Below are positions 35,097 through 43,382 of a DNA stretch of 56,040 nt, piece after piece. The position numbers and the translations under genes were made by a program. Source of the DNA: an uncultured Clostridia bacterium (lineage in GTDB: Bacteria > Bacillota > Clostridia > TANB77 > CAG-508); NCBI GenBank assembly GCA_934119935.1, contig CAKOSX010000009.1, positions 1 to 56,040 of the forward strand, written 5' to 3'. A model generated the notes under the pieces. That model had not been told where the DNA came from and did no database searches. It saw only the letters and a program-made list of their open reading frames with translations. Positions within the stretch are counted from its first letter, which is position 1; every line of letters begins with the position of its first letter.

Positions 35097-35137
35097 CACC
35101 AGTAGAATCTTAATAAGGTTCTGCTGGTGGATTTTTT
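35097..35137 (+). terminator. Terminator of the LRV-repeat gene
   Basis: CACCAGTAGAA and TTCTGCTGGTG-type arms (35097-35112 with 35112-35129) are followed by ATTTTTTATT. Confidence 0.85.
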
Positions 35138-35315
35138 ATTGCATGTAGCAGAATGAAGAATTTTGTCGAACGATTTTACTTGCTTTTTGTATTATTAGGT
35201 AATATAATCATCATATTAAATAAATTATTTCAAAACATTTTTATTTTAAAAATTTACTCAAAAATTCGCTATAGCGAAAGTTGTTGATTCTTATATAAAC
35301 TCAATAAATTAAATA

Positions 35316-35345
35316 TTGACCTATAGGTAAACTCTATTGTATAAT
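35316..35345 (+). promoter_or_regulatory. Probable promoter of the Rpn-type gene
   Basis: TTGACC (35316-35321), 18-base spacer, TATAAT (35340-35345), directly before AAGGAGG and the ATG at 35360. Confidence 0.65.
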
Positions 35346-35359
35346 AAGGAGGAAGATAG

Positions 35360-36262
35360 ATGGAAGAAGAAAAAATGTATGTTCCCTCAGGATTAAAAAC
35401 AAAAGATGGTAAAGATATTATGTGCTATACTGGAGCTTTCTATTTAAAGAACAAAGAAAAAATAGAAAGAATGGTAAAAAAATGCGAAGAAATATTAAGA
35501 GATGAGGACGAATTTTCTGAAAAACAGCTAAAAGACAACAAGAATATAGTAAAAGAAGAAAATGAAAAGTATGAGAAAAATGTTCAAATAAATAAAAAAC
35601 ATGATAAGCTATTTAAAGAAATATTGTCAGACAAGAAGGAAGCAGTTAATTTTATAAATCATTATTTAAATTTAAATCTACTAGAAGATGATATTGAAAA
35701 ATATGAAAAAGAGTTTAGAACTGAAGAATTATATAATATAGAGGCTGATGTTGTATACAAAATAAAGAATAAAAATGTATTTATCCTAATAGAACATCAA
35801 TCAAGTGTAGATTTAAAGATGTCATATAGGATATTGTCTTACAAAAATGCGATTGTAGATTCTGCAATAGACAGAAAAAGATTAAGAGAGAAAAGTTATA
35901 AAATTCCAAAAGTAATAGCGATAGTATTATATACGGGGAAAAGACAATGGCATAAATTATCCATAAAAGATATTGAAGAGCAAATAGAAGGTTATGAAGA
36001 AAACGCAGGAGAATATAATTTGGTAGATGTAAATGAATTTAGCAGAGAAAAACTACTTAAAGATAATCTCATAACTTCTAAAGCTATGCTGATTGAAAAA
36101 TCACAAAATAAAGAGGAATTATATAAAAATATAGAAGATGTAATAAATAATCAAAATAAAAACGGGAATTTTGACAATTTACAGTTGGAAAAATTGGTTC
36201 AATATGAACTTGCAGAAACAGAAGATAAAGAAATAATATGTAAATTTATAGAAAAAATGTAG
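35360..36262 (+). CDS. Rpn/PD-(D/E)XK nuclease family transposase-like protein
   Basis: This 300-aa protein has a charged N-terminal extension (about 1-90), then KHDKLFKEILSDKKEAVNFIN and DVVYKIKNKNVFILIEHQSS, the PD-(D/E)XK-type core of the Rpn (recombination-promoting nuclease) family, followed by YRILSYKNAI and PKVIAIVLYTGKR. Such proteins are DNA nucleases abundant in Clostridia and were once called putative transposases. No terminal inverted repeats were found. The usual Gly/Lys/Glu tail of the family is not attached but is coded by the next ORF. Confidence 0.82.
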   Translation: MEEEKMYVPSGLKTKDGKDIMCYTGAFYLKNKEKIERMVKKCEEILRDEDEFSEKQLKDNKNIVKEENEKYEKNVQINKKHDKLFKEILSDKKEAVNFINHYLNLNLLEDDIEKYEKEFRTEELYNIEADVVYKIKNKNVFILIEHQSSVDLKMSYRILSYKNAIVDSAIDRKRLREKSYKIPKVIAIVLYTGKRQWHKLSIKDIEEQIEGYEENAGEYNLVDVNEFSREKLLKDNLITSKAMLIEKSQNKEELYKNIEDVINNQNKNGNFDNLQLEKLVQYELAETEDKEIICKFIEKM

Positions 36263-36279
36263 GGAGGAATGATGCAATT

Positions 36280-36540
36280 ATGACTAATGCTTCAAGAATA
36301 ATTAATAGAGAAATAAGAAAGAGCAAAAAAGAAGGAATTGAAATTGGTTGGAACCAAGGAATTATAAGAGGAAAAGAAGAGGGCAAGGCAGAAGGTAAAG
36401 CAGAAGGTAAAGCAGAGGGTAAAGCAGAGGGTAAAGCAGAGGGAATTGCTTTAGTTGCAAAAAGGCTTAAAGGAAAAATGCATATAAAGGATATAAGCCA
36501 AATAACAGGGCTCAGCGAGAAAGAGATCGAAAAATTATAA
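36280..36540 (+). CDS. Detached C-terminal tail of the Rpn-type nuclease
   Basis: This 86-aa ORF starts 18 bases after the nuclease stop. It contains five exact or near-exact GKAE repeats, then ALVAKRLKGKMHIKDISQITGLSEKEIEKL, the helix normally at the C-terminus of Rpn proteins. It is therefore probably a broken-off or separately translated tail. AGGGAGG lies before it, and the ATG at 36280 gives this frame. A single-protein ancestor is inferred from the family. Confidence 0.65.
   Translation: MTNASRIINREIRKSKKEGIEIGWNQGIIRGKEEGKAEGKAEGKAEGKAEGKAEGIALVAKRLKGKMHIKDISQITGLSEKEIEKL
36382..36441 (+). repeat. Five tandem 12-bp repeats coding GKAE
   Basis: GGTAAAGCAGAA-type units in frame, with third-position changes only. 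This is a slippage-prone tract able to change the tail length by four residues at a time. Confidence 0.9.
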
Positions 36541-36694
36541 GGCTAATTGAGGATATTTTGAACAATTCATTTGAGAAGAAACAAAAATTTTAATAAAATA
36601 CTACCCAAATGACAAAATTTGTGGTACAATAAAAAATGTAATTTTTACGGGAAATAAATAATGGCAATAAAGCCAATAAGAAGGAGGAGTTAAA

Positions 36695-37423
36695 ATGTCA
36701 GGTCATAGCAAATGGCATAATATTCAAGCTAAAAAAGGTAAAGCTGATGCAGCAAGAGGTAAAGTATTCACAAAATTAGGAAGAGAATTATTAATAGCAG
36801 TAAAGCAAGGTGGACCTGACCCGACTGGTAACTCTAAGTTAAAGGATGTAATTGCAAAATGTAAGGCAGCAAACATGCCAAACGATACAATAAACAATGC
36901 AATTAAGAAAGCATCTGGAGCTGGAAACTCAGAGAACTACGAAGAGGTTATATATGAAGGATATGGACCAAACGGTGTTGCTGTTATAGTTGAAGCAAGT
37001 ACAGATAATAGAAACAGAACAGCTGCAGACGTAAGACACGTATTCGATAGAGCAGGTGGAAATTTAGGAACAACAGGTTGTGTTTCTTATATGTTCAATA
37101 AAAAGGGTGTAATGGTTGTAGATAAAGCAGAATGTAAACAATCAGAAGACGATTTAATGATGATTGCATTAGATGCAGGAGCAGAAGATTTTGAGGCTGA
37201 TGAAGAGTGCTACACAATTACAACAACACCTGAAGATTTTTCAAGTGTAAGAGAAGCTTTAGAGAGCCAAGGAATAGAGTTCTTAGAAGCAGAAGTTCAA
37301 ATGGTTCCAACAACATATGTTGCATTAGATGAAAAAGCTCAAGAAAGAATGGATAAATTACTAGAAAATCTTGATGAATTAGATGACGTTATGAACGTTT
37401 ACCACAATAGTGAGAATAACTAA
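36695..37423 (+). CDS. YebC/PmpR family protein
   Basis: This 242-aa protein starts MSGHSKWHNIQAKKGKADAARGKVFTKLGRE and keeps the three YebC domains, with NMPNDTINNAIKKA and VNIYHNSENN-like end (here MNVYHNSENN). YebC proteins were annotated as transcription regulators and some act in translation at difficult sequences such as polyproline. GGAGGAG precedes the ATG. Two repeat-family-1 copies follow the stop. Confidence 0.95.
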   Translation: MSGHSKWHNIQAKKGKADAARGKVFTKLGRELLIAVKQGGPDPTGNSKLKDVIAKCKAANMPNDTINNAIKKASGAGNSENYEEVIYEGYGPNGVAVIVEASTDNRNRTAADVRHVFDRAGGNLGTTGCVSYMFNKKGVMVVDKAECKQSEDDLMMIALDAGAEDFEADEECYTITTTPEDFSSVREALESQGIEFLEAEVQMVPTTYVALDEKAQERMDKLLENLDELDDVMNVYHNSENN

Positions 37424-37451
37424 AAAATAATAAAAGAGTAATAAAAGAATC

Positions 37452-37482
37452 GTACAATCCGGGGACGGAGAAGAAAATGTAC
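37452..37482 (+). repeat. Repeat family 1, copy 5
   Basis: GTACAATCC, GGGGACGGAG, AAGAAAATGTAC. It starts 28 bases after the yebC stop. Confidence 0.83.
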
Positions 37483-37504
37483 GCTTCTTTTTTTGTATAA
37501 ATTA

Positions 37505-37535
37505 GTACAAAACGGGGACGGAGGAAAAATTGTAC
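37505..37535 (+). repeat. Repeat family 1, copy 6
   Basis: GTACAAAACGGGGACGGAGG...TTGTAC, in direct orientation 22 bases after copy 5. Confidence 0.8.
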
Positions 37536-37608
37536 AGTTCTATTTTTAAATGTAAGGAATATAATTATAATAATATACAAAATTTAGGGAGAGCGTAAGT
37601 AAGAAAAA

Positions 37609-38503
37609 ATGGGATATGAAGAAATTTTAAAATATTTTCCACAGACTATGAAGCAAATGCTGTCTAAGGAAAACATGGATGAACTAGAGGAAATTCGTGT
37701 TAGGAATAATTTGCCACTAATCTTAAAAGTTGGACAAACAGAGAAAATTCTTGATTATGTTACAAATACTGAAGATATTAATTTTATATTTCAAAAAATA
37801 TGCGAGAATTCTGTGTACTCGTATCAAAAGCAGATTGCTAGTGGATATATAACAATAAAGGGCGGACACCGTGTCGGAATAGTTGGAACAGCTGTATTAG
37901 ATGCGAATGGAAAAGTTGCTAATTTTAATTACATTTCAAGTTTGAATTTTAGAATAGGCAGAGAGATAAAAGGATGTTCAAATTGTATGATGGATGAAAT
38001 AATAAGGAGCAAAACGAGCATCTATAATACATTTCTAATTTCACAGCCAGGAACACGGGAAGACGACTCTATTGCGTGACATAGCACGTAATATTAGCAA
38101 TGGAATATCGAACAAATTACGTGGACTAAATTTAGTAGTAATCGACGAAAGAGGAGAAATTTCCTCTTCATATAGAGGCGTTATGCAGAATGACTTAGGC
38201 ATTAGGACAGATGTGATAAATGATATTCCAAAATCAATTGGAATGAAAATTGCAATACGCTCTATGGCTCCGCAAGTTTTAATTGCTGATGAGATTGGAA
38301 GCGAAGATGATAGTGAAGCGATAAAATATGCTATGTGTTGTGGCGTTAAAGGTGTTTTTTCGGCTCACGGGAATAGTTTAGAAGATGTGATGAAGAATCC
38401 AGAATTGAAGGGACTGATCCAAGACAAGATCTTTGAAAAAATAATTATTATCAAATCAAGACATGGGGCAAACTATGAAATTGAAACTATAAACATAAAT
38501 TAA
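37609..38503 (+). CDS. spoIIIAA: Stage III sporulation protein AA, requires a +1 frameshift at CGG
   Basis: SpoIIIAA is the secretion-type ATPase of the channel that joins mother cell and forespore. The 0 frame gives the N-terminal half up to LISQPGT. Codon 150 (38056-38058) is CGG, and the 0 frame ends seven codons later. Skipping C restores Walker A as PGT-GKTTLLRDIARN and the rest (VVIDERGEI Walker B, IGMKIAIRSMAPQVLIADEIG). Corrected length is 297 aa, near the usual ~307. The break falls on the P-loop, so without it no ATPase is made. The start ATG at 37609 has weak Shine-Dalgarno (GGGAGAG about 20 bases upstream). Confidence 0.88.
38056..38058 (+). other. +1 frameshift site in spoIIIAA (ACA-CGG-G)
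   Basis: In-frame CGG is followed by G. Skipping C gives GGG AAG ACG, coding the G-K-T of Walker A, where Gly is invariant. This is the most diagnostic of the six sites. Confidence 0.8.
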
Positions 38504-38518
38504 TTTTTTATAATGTGA

Positions 38519-38634
38519 AGTGGTAATTGTATACTTTTTTAAACGAGACCGGCAGTGCGCCCTTTGAGGGGTCCGATAGGAGCCCCGACCAAGCACAACG
38601 TGTCGAGGCTTAAACAAAGTATACAATTACCACT
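38519..38634 (+). repeat. Hairpin element B, inside the spoIIIA operon
   Basis: Arms AGTGGTAATTGTATACTTT (38519-38537) and its exact complement (38616-38634) enclose the same core as element A (GCAGTGCGCCC, TTTGAGGGG, AGCCCCGACCAAGCACAACG, GTGTCGAGG). The arms share no sequence with those of A or C. It separates spoIIIAA from spoIIIAB, which are normally adjacent. Confidence 0.82.
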
Positions 38635-38761
38635 CATCTATCGAGTAATAAAATTTACTTAAAAATTTATTAAATTTAGTTCTAAACCAAAATTATCTGA
38701 ATATATATTATAAAGAAACAAAAATAGAAGAAAGGCTTAATCAATTAATGAATTTGATTAT

Positions 38762-39289
38762 GTGAGACAAGCTATGATTTTTATAAAATATAGTCTGATT
38801 TTTGGCGTTTTTTTGTCGTTTACATATATCGGTAATTTGTATTCAAAAAAGTACATAAATAGAGAAAGAGAACTCGAAAAGTTGCGAGGGATGCTTAACA
38901 TATTTAAATCTAAAATTAAATTTACAGGGCTTACTATTCAAGAAATTTTTAATCAAATTTATGAGGACAACCAAGACTTAGTTGGTAAAATTTTTAATGA
39001 TGCGAGTAAATACATGGATGATATGAGTGCAAAAGATGGATGGACAAGGGCACTAAAGGAATCAAATAATAGATTAAGCTTGAATAAAGAAGATTTTATA
39101 GCACTCGAATCACTTGGAAAAATGCTTGGAAATACGGATATTGATGGGCAAGTAAGTCAAATTGAATTAACCGAAAAACTAATTGAAGATCAGATAGAGA
39201 ATGCAAAAATAGAAAAGAGTAAAAATTCAAAATTATACAAGACTATTGGAATTACAGTGGGGCTAACTGCCGTGATTCTGTTAATATAA
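38762..39289 (+). CDS. spoIIIAB: Stage III sporulation protein AB
   Basis: This 175-aa protein has an N-terminal membrane segment (about 8-25), a helical central part beginning NRERELEKLRGMLNIFKSKIKFTG and a C-terminal membrane segment (about 158-175). This matches SpoIIIAB, which resembles GspF-type platform proteins. The start is GTG 38762 or ATG 38774; AAAGG is about 28 bases upstream, so initiation may be weak or coupled to a six-codon mini-ORF ending there. It is the second gene of the spoIIIA operon, 258 bases after spoIIIAA. Confidence 0.88.
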   Translation: MRQAMIFIKYSLIFGVFLSFTYIGNLYSKKYINRERELEKLRGMLNIFKSKIKFTGLTIQEIFNQIYEDNQDLVGKIFNDASKYMDDMSAKDGWTRALKESNNRLSLNKEDFIALESLGKMLGNTDIDGQVSQIELTEKLIEDQIENAKIEKSKNSKLYKTIGITVGLTAVILLI

Positions 39290-39315
39290 AAAATTACAAA
39301 AGAGGGGTACAGAAA

Positions 39316-39510
39316 ATGGATATAAATTTGTTATTTAAAATAGCTGCTATTGGAATTCTAGTTGCGGTATTATATCAAGTCTTGGTAAGAGCCGGACGAG
39401 AGGATCAAGCAATGATGACAACTCTTGCAGGGCTTATTATAGTTCTTACAATGGTTATAAAGGAAATTAGTACATTGTTTGATACAGTTAGAACTATTTT
39501 TAATTTGTAG
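39316..39510 (+). CDS. spoIIIAC: Stage III sporulation protein AC
   Basis: This 64-aa protein has two membrane segments (about 6-22 and 35-55) and the family string DINLLFKIAAIGILVAVL and GREDQAMMTTLAGLIIVL. It is a small channel-complex subunit related to SpoIIIAD. AGAGGGG precedes the ATG. It sits between AB and AD as in other spore formers. Confidence 0.93.
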   Translation: MDINLLFKIAAIGILVAVLYQVLVRAGREDQAMMTTLAGLIIVLTMVIKEISTLFDTVRTIFNL

Positions 39511-39520
39511 GGGAGATTTT

Positions 39521-39907
39521 ATGGACATAATAAAAATAATTGGTATAGGGCTTATTGCCGTTATAATAATTATTATTCTGAAACAGTACAAGCCAGAATT
39601 TGCAATGTATGCCTCACTCGTGGCAGGAATGCTGATATTCGCTCTAATTGCCGCAAAACTTTCAGGAATCATTGAAGTGCTTAAGAGTTTAGCTAGCAGG
39701 AATGCTATAAACAACGAGTTCTTGGTATTACTCATAAAGATTACTGGAATAGCAATTTTAACAGAATTTACAGTAAGTATTTGCAGGGATGCGGGAGAAT
39801 CAGCAATTGCAAACAAGGTCGATATGGGAGGAAAAGTAATAATAATGTCGATGTCTGTTCCAATTATGTCTAGCTTATTAGAAGTAATCTTAAATATTTT
39901 GCCATAA
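39521..39907 (+). CDS. spoIIIAD: Stage III sporulation protein AD
   Basis: This 128-aa membrane protein has four predicted segments and the conserved KITGIAILTEFTVSICRDAGESAIANKV block. The start is ATG 39521 after GGGGAG; a longer frame from 39479 overlaps spoIIIAC and is not needed. It is part of the mother cell-forespore channel. Confidence 0.94.
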   Translation: MDIIKIIGIGLIAVIIIIILKQYKPEFAMYASLVAGMLIFALIAAKLSGIIEVLKSLASRNAINNEFLVLLIKITGIAILTEFTVSICRDAGESAIANKVDMGGKVIIMSMSVPIMSSLLEVILNILP

Positions 39908-39930
39908 AAATTAGATTGGAAGGGAACAGA

Positions 39931-41102
39931 ATGAGAAACAAAAGATTAATAAGAATAATTATAATACTGCTACTATATTTTTGTCATCTAAGTTTTTCAT
40001 ACAGCGTAAATGCCGAAGAAGATATAACGAGTGAGCTTTTAAAGAGCCAATCGAGTACTCTTGGAATATCTAGCTTTATTGAGGAGGCTAACAAATACAA
40101 AAGTGATGATTTTGATATTGATGTAAATGAACTCATAACATCTGCTATAAAAGGAAATGTGGATAATAAAACAATAGGTAAGAAGGTTTTAACACAGTTA
40201 TTTAGAGGGACAAGAGAGGCAATAGCCACAGTTCGGAAGTATCATGGTAATTGTAGTAATATCTAGCGTGCTAAGAGGCATAACAGATGGTTTAGAAAAC
40301 AAAGGAGTCTCACAAATTGCATATTATGTGACGTATCTATTGATAGTAACAATTGTAATGAAAAATTTTTCAGACATAATAAATATGGTAAAAACATCTA
40401 TTGAAAGTTTGGTTGCATTTACAAATTGCCTAATTCCACTGCTAATAACATTGATGATAACTACTGGAAATATCGCATCTGCAGGTATGCTACAGCCGAT
40501 TATTCTATGGATTATATCTTTTATAGGAAACTTTATAAATCTGGTTTTAGTACCTGCAAGCTTAATTTCTGTGGCACTAAGCGTAGTTTCAAATGTATCT
40601 GATAGAGTGCAGATAAACAAACTTTCAAAATATATTAATACAACGGTAGTGTGGATACTAGGAATTGTTCTTACTATATTTGTGGGAGTATCATCGTTAG
40701 AAGGCAGTATAACAAATGGAGTTGACGCACTCACTGTAAAAACGACTAAAGCCGCAGTCTCTAATTTTATTCCAATTGTTGGAAAAATACTTCGGGGATG
40801 CAGTTGATACAGTTATGAGTTGCAGCAACATTCTAAAAAACGCAGTTGGAATAGTTGGAGTGATTATAATTTTAAGCATTTGCATAACTCCAATAATAAA
40901 ATTGGCAACGCTGATGGGAGTGTATTATCTGGGGTCAGCACTATGTCAGCCAATTGCAGATGAAAAAATAGTAAAGCTACTAGAACAAATAGGAGGGACG
41001 TTTAAATTACTACTAGCCATAATGTGTAGTATTTCGGTAATGCTAATTATCGGAGTAACATTGGTGATAAAAATATCGAATAGTGGTGTGATGATGCAAT
41101 GA
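39931..41102 (+). CDS. spoIIIAE: Stage III sporulation protein AE, requires two +1 frameshifts at CGG
   Basis: SpoIIIAE is the large multi-pass membrane subunit of the channel. The reading frame breaks twice. At codon 102 (40234-40236, CGG) it moves to +1 as GGA-AGT-ATC-ATG (then VIVVISSVLRG). At 40793-40795 (CGG) it moves again as GGG-GAT-GCA (GDAVDTVMSCSNILKNAVG). Correcting both gives 389 aa with a signal peptide (about 6-27, ending NAEED) and six or more membrane segments, the normal size of about 390-400. No stops or other defects occur. ATG 39931 follows GGAAGGG. Confidence 0.88.
40234..40236 (+). other. +1 frameshift site 1 in spoIIIAE (GTT-CGG-A)
   Basis: In-frame CGG at codon 102. 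The 0 frame ends within 15 codons; +1 continues as GGA AGT ATC ATG into the first membrane segment. Confidence 0.75.
40793..40795 (+). other. +1 frameshift site 2 in spoIIIAE (CTT-CGG-G)
   Basis: In-frame CGG in the already shifted frame. +1 gives GGG GAT GCA GTT, restoring the conserved GDAVDTV-type segment. Confidence 0.78.
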
Positions 41103-41136
41103 TAGAATAGGAGATAAAGTTAGAAAGGAGACTTAC

Positions 41137-41730
41137 ATGATCGAATTTCTTAGTAGTTGGGCTCAAGGAATAATTGTGGCAGTGATTATAGCAGCATTAA
41201 TAGAATTAATTCTGCCAAATGGTAGTAGTAAAAAATATGTAAAAGTTGTAATTGGAATGTATATACTGTTCACAATTGTGTCGCCAATAATAAAGCAAAT
41301 TGGTGGAAGAGATGCTGATTTGAATACAATACTGAATGTAGAAAAATATGAGCAGCAGCTTGCAAAGAGTGATAACGCAATATCGCAAAAGTTTGAAGAT
41401 AATAATAGTCGAAGCATAAAAGATATATATGTGTCAAATTTAAAGGCAGATATATCTGAAAAACTAAAAGAGAAAGGTTACAAAGTAGCTACATCAATAA
41501 TAGAAGTGAAAGATGATGAAAATTATACAATAGAAAAAATTACATTGGAAGTGATAAAAAATGATCAAAAAACAGAAAAGAACAATGAAATAGTAATAAA
41601 CACTATAGAAATAGGAAGTACAGAGAAAATGGAAAATGAGAAACAGCTAACAGATGATGAAAAAAGCGAAGTAGAGACATACATTAGTCAAACGTATGGC
41701 ATAGACAAGAAAAACATTAATATTACTTAA
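41137..41730 (+). CDS. spoIIIAF: Stage III sporulation protein AF
   Basis: This 197-aa protein has two N-terminal membrane helices (about 8-25 and 32-50, with the family motif LILPNGSSKKYVKVVIGMYILFTI) and a soluble domain related to ring-forming EscJ/YscJ folds. AGAAAGGAG precedes the ATG. It lies between AE and AG as expected. Confidence 0.92.
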   Translation: MIEFLSSWAQGIIVAVIIAALIELILPNGSSKKYVKVVIGMYILFTIVSPIIKQIGGRDADLNTILNVEKYEQQLAKSDNAISQKFEDNNSRSIKDIYVSNLKADISEKLKEKGYKVATSIIEVKDDENYTIEKITLEVIKNDQKTEKNNEIVINTIEIGSTEKMENEKQLTDDEKSEVETYISQTYGIDKKNINIT

Positions 41731-41766
41731 AGGGAGGAGTGCACAATATAATGTGCCAGTAAAAGA

Positions 41767-42387
41767 ATGTTTAAAGAAAAACTAGAGAAAATAAAAGAAA
41801 AAAATGGTGAGGAAAATAATAAGAAGAAAGTAGAAAATCTTGTTGTTTTTATAATTATAATGATAGTAACCATAGTTGCAATCAATTATATTTGGAGTGG
41901 TGACAATAAAAAAGAAAATGTTACAACAGATACGAACAAAAGGCTTGCAACAACAGAAAATAGCACTAATGCAAATAGTACAACATCTGACGAAAATAGC
42001 ATGGAACTAAAACTAGAGAATATACTATCTAATATAAAAGGCGTTGGCAAGACCAAAGTGTTAATTACATATTCACAGACTAGCCAGGTAGTTCCAATGT
42101 ATGATGAAGATTCGAGTATGAGTACAACAGAGGAAACAGACTCTGGTGGAGGGACGAGAACTGTAAATGAGAGTACAACTAAAAAAGACGTGATATATGA
42201 AGATAAAAATGGTGTAAAAACTCCAATAACTCAAAGTGTGATAAATCCAAAGATTGAGGGAGCAATAATAACGGCGCAAGGGGCAAATGATGCAAACATA
42301 AAAACTAGTATAGTGCAAGCAGTTGAAGCTGCGACAGGGCTTGCTACATATAAGATACAAGTTTTTGAGATGAAAGGTGAAAACTAG
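41767..42387 (+). CDS. spoIIIAG: Stage III sporulation protein AG
   Basis: This 206-aa protein has one membrane segment (about 27-44, VVFIIIMIVTIVAINYIW) and the ring-building domain with LENILSNIKGVGKTKVLITYS, PKIEGAIITAQGAND and IVQAVEAATGLATYKIQVFEM. It forms the large ring of the channel. GGGAGG lies about 30 bases before the ATG, with a GCAC/GTGC hairpin between them that could shorten the distance. Confidence 0.93.
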   Translation: MFKEKLEKIKEKNGEENNKKKVENLVVFIIIMIVTIVAINYIWSGDNKKENVTTDTNKRLATTENSTNANSTTSDENSMELKLENILSNIKGVGKTKVLITYSQTSQVVPMYDEDSSMSTTEETDSGGGTRTVNESTTKKDVIYEDKNGVKTPITQSVINPKIEGAIITAQGANDANIKTSIVQAVEAATGLATYKIQVFEMKGEN

Positions 42388-42437
42388 AAATTTAAATGTA
42401 TTAAAAAGTTAGGAACAGAAAAAATTGAGGGAGGCAA

Positions 42438-43157
42438 ATGACTATGAAAATGATTTTAAAAAAGAATCAAGTTATAATTTCTGTTATAGCAATAATGCTA
42501 ATTGCAGCAGGTTACATGAATTACACAACAAATGAAAAACAGCTGCTTGAAACATCGGCACTAACGGATACCGAAAAATATGCTGGAATAGGAGATGCAA
42601 CATTGGTTAGTGCAAATGCAGTTGAAAATAATGAAGCAGTTAACAACGAAAGTGACAATAGTGAAAATATTGCAAAAGACGAGAATGAAACTAAAAATAG
42701 CGAAAGCGAAGATAGTGGTACTTCAAATTTAGTTAATAATTTAACAAATGAAAGTATCAAGCAGGATGAAATAGATGCATCTTCGAATGCAGTAGAAACA
42801 TCAAGTGGAGACCAGTACTTTGCAGAACTGAGACTCGAGAGAGACAAGATGTATTCACAGATGCTAGAAAGCTATCAAAAAATATTAAGCAATAGCCAAA
42901 TATCAGAAACACAAAAGGAAATTTCAGAGAATGAAATAAAGAAAATAAACGATACAAGAAATGCAATAATGATAGCTGAAAACTTAATAAAAAATAAAGG
43001 ATTTAAAGATTTAATAATATTCATAAATGGGGATAGCATTAGCATAATAGTAAAGGCAAAGGAACTAAAAGAAGAACAGATTGCACAAATACAAAACATA
43101 ATTGCAAGAGAACTGAAAGGAGAAATTGAGAACATACATATTAGCTGTAAGGAGTAA
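42438..43157 (+). CDS. spoIIIAH: Stage III sporulation protein AH
   Basis: This 239-aa protein has an N-terminal membrane anchor (about 10-27), a long acidic Asn/Ser/Glu-rich linker (about 50-130) and a C-terminal ring domain (about 133-239) with QYFAELRLERDKMYSQMLE and EIENIHISCKE. It pairs with SpoIIQ in the forespore membrane. GAGGGAGG precedes the ATG. It closes the spoIIIA operon. Confidence 0.92.
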   Translation: MTMKMILKKNQVIISVIAIMLIAAGYMNYTTNEKQLLETSALTDTEKYAGIGDATLVSANAVENNEAVNNESDNSENIAKDENETKNSESEDSGTSNLVNNLTNESIKQDEIDASSNAVETSSGDQYFAELRLERDKMYSQMLESYQKILSNSQISETQKEISENEIKKINDTRNAIMIAENLIKNKGFKDLIIFINGDSISIIVKAKELKEEQIAQIQNIIARELKGEIENIHISCKE

Positions 43158-43263
43158 ATCGGTGTGGGATTTTAATTTTGCCAGTAGTAACTTAACAGTA
43201 ATAAAAAAGTAAAATAAATGCAATAAAGCCTGCAACCCATTGGGAGAGTGTACATATATATAT

Positions 43264-43353
43264 CAAGCCTTTAGAAAAGGCTTGCAAGAAGAAAATCAAA
43301 ATGGTACTATAAGTGCGATGAAGTGTGAGAAAACACGGATTTGCACTTTTTAT
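43264..43353 (+). promoter_or_regulatory. Structured leader with terminator-like hairpin before the pilin-like gene
   Basis: CAAGCCTTT/AAAGGCTTG forms a hairpin (43264-43284). AAGTGC (43311-43316) pairs with GCACTT (43343-43348), with an AGTGT/ACAC stem inside, followed by TTTTTATTTT. The combination could be an attenuator for the gene at 43383 or simply the end of the spoIIIA operon. I do not recognise a riboswitch class. Confidence 0.5.
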
Positions 43354-43382
43354 TTTGATGAAAATGAGGGGGAAAGTTAGAA

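Noticed and set aside
36382..36441. CRISPR-like array
   Set aside because: The repeats are contiguous 12-bp coding units without spacers. No CRISPR array or cas gene was seen anywhere in the window.
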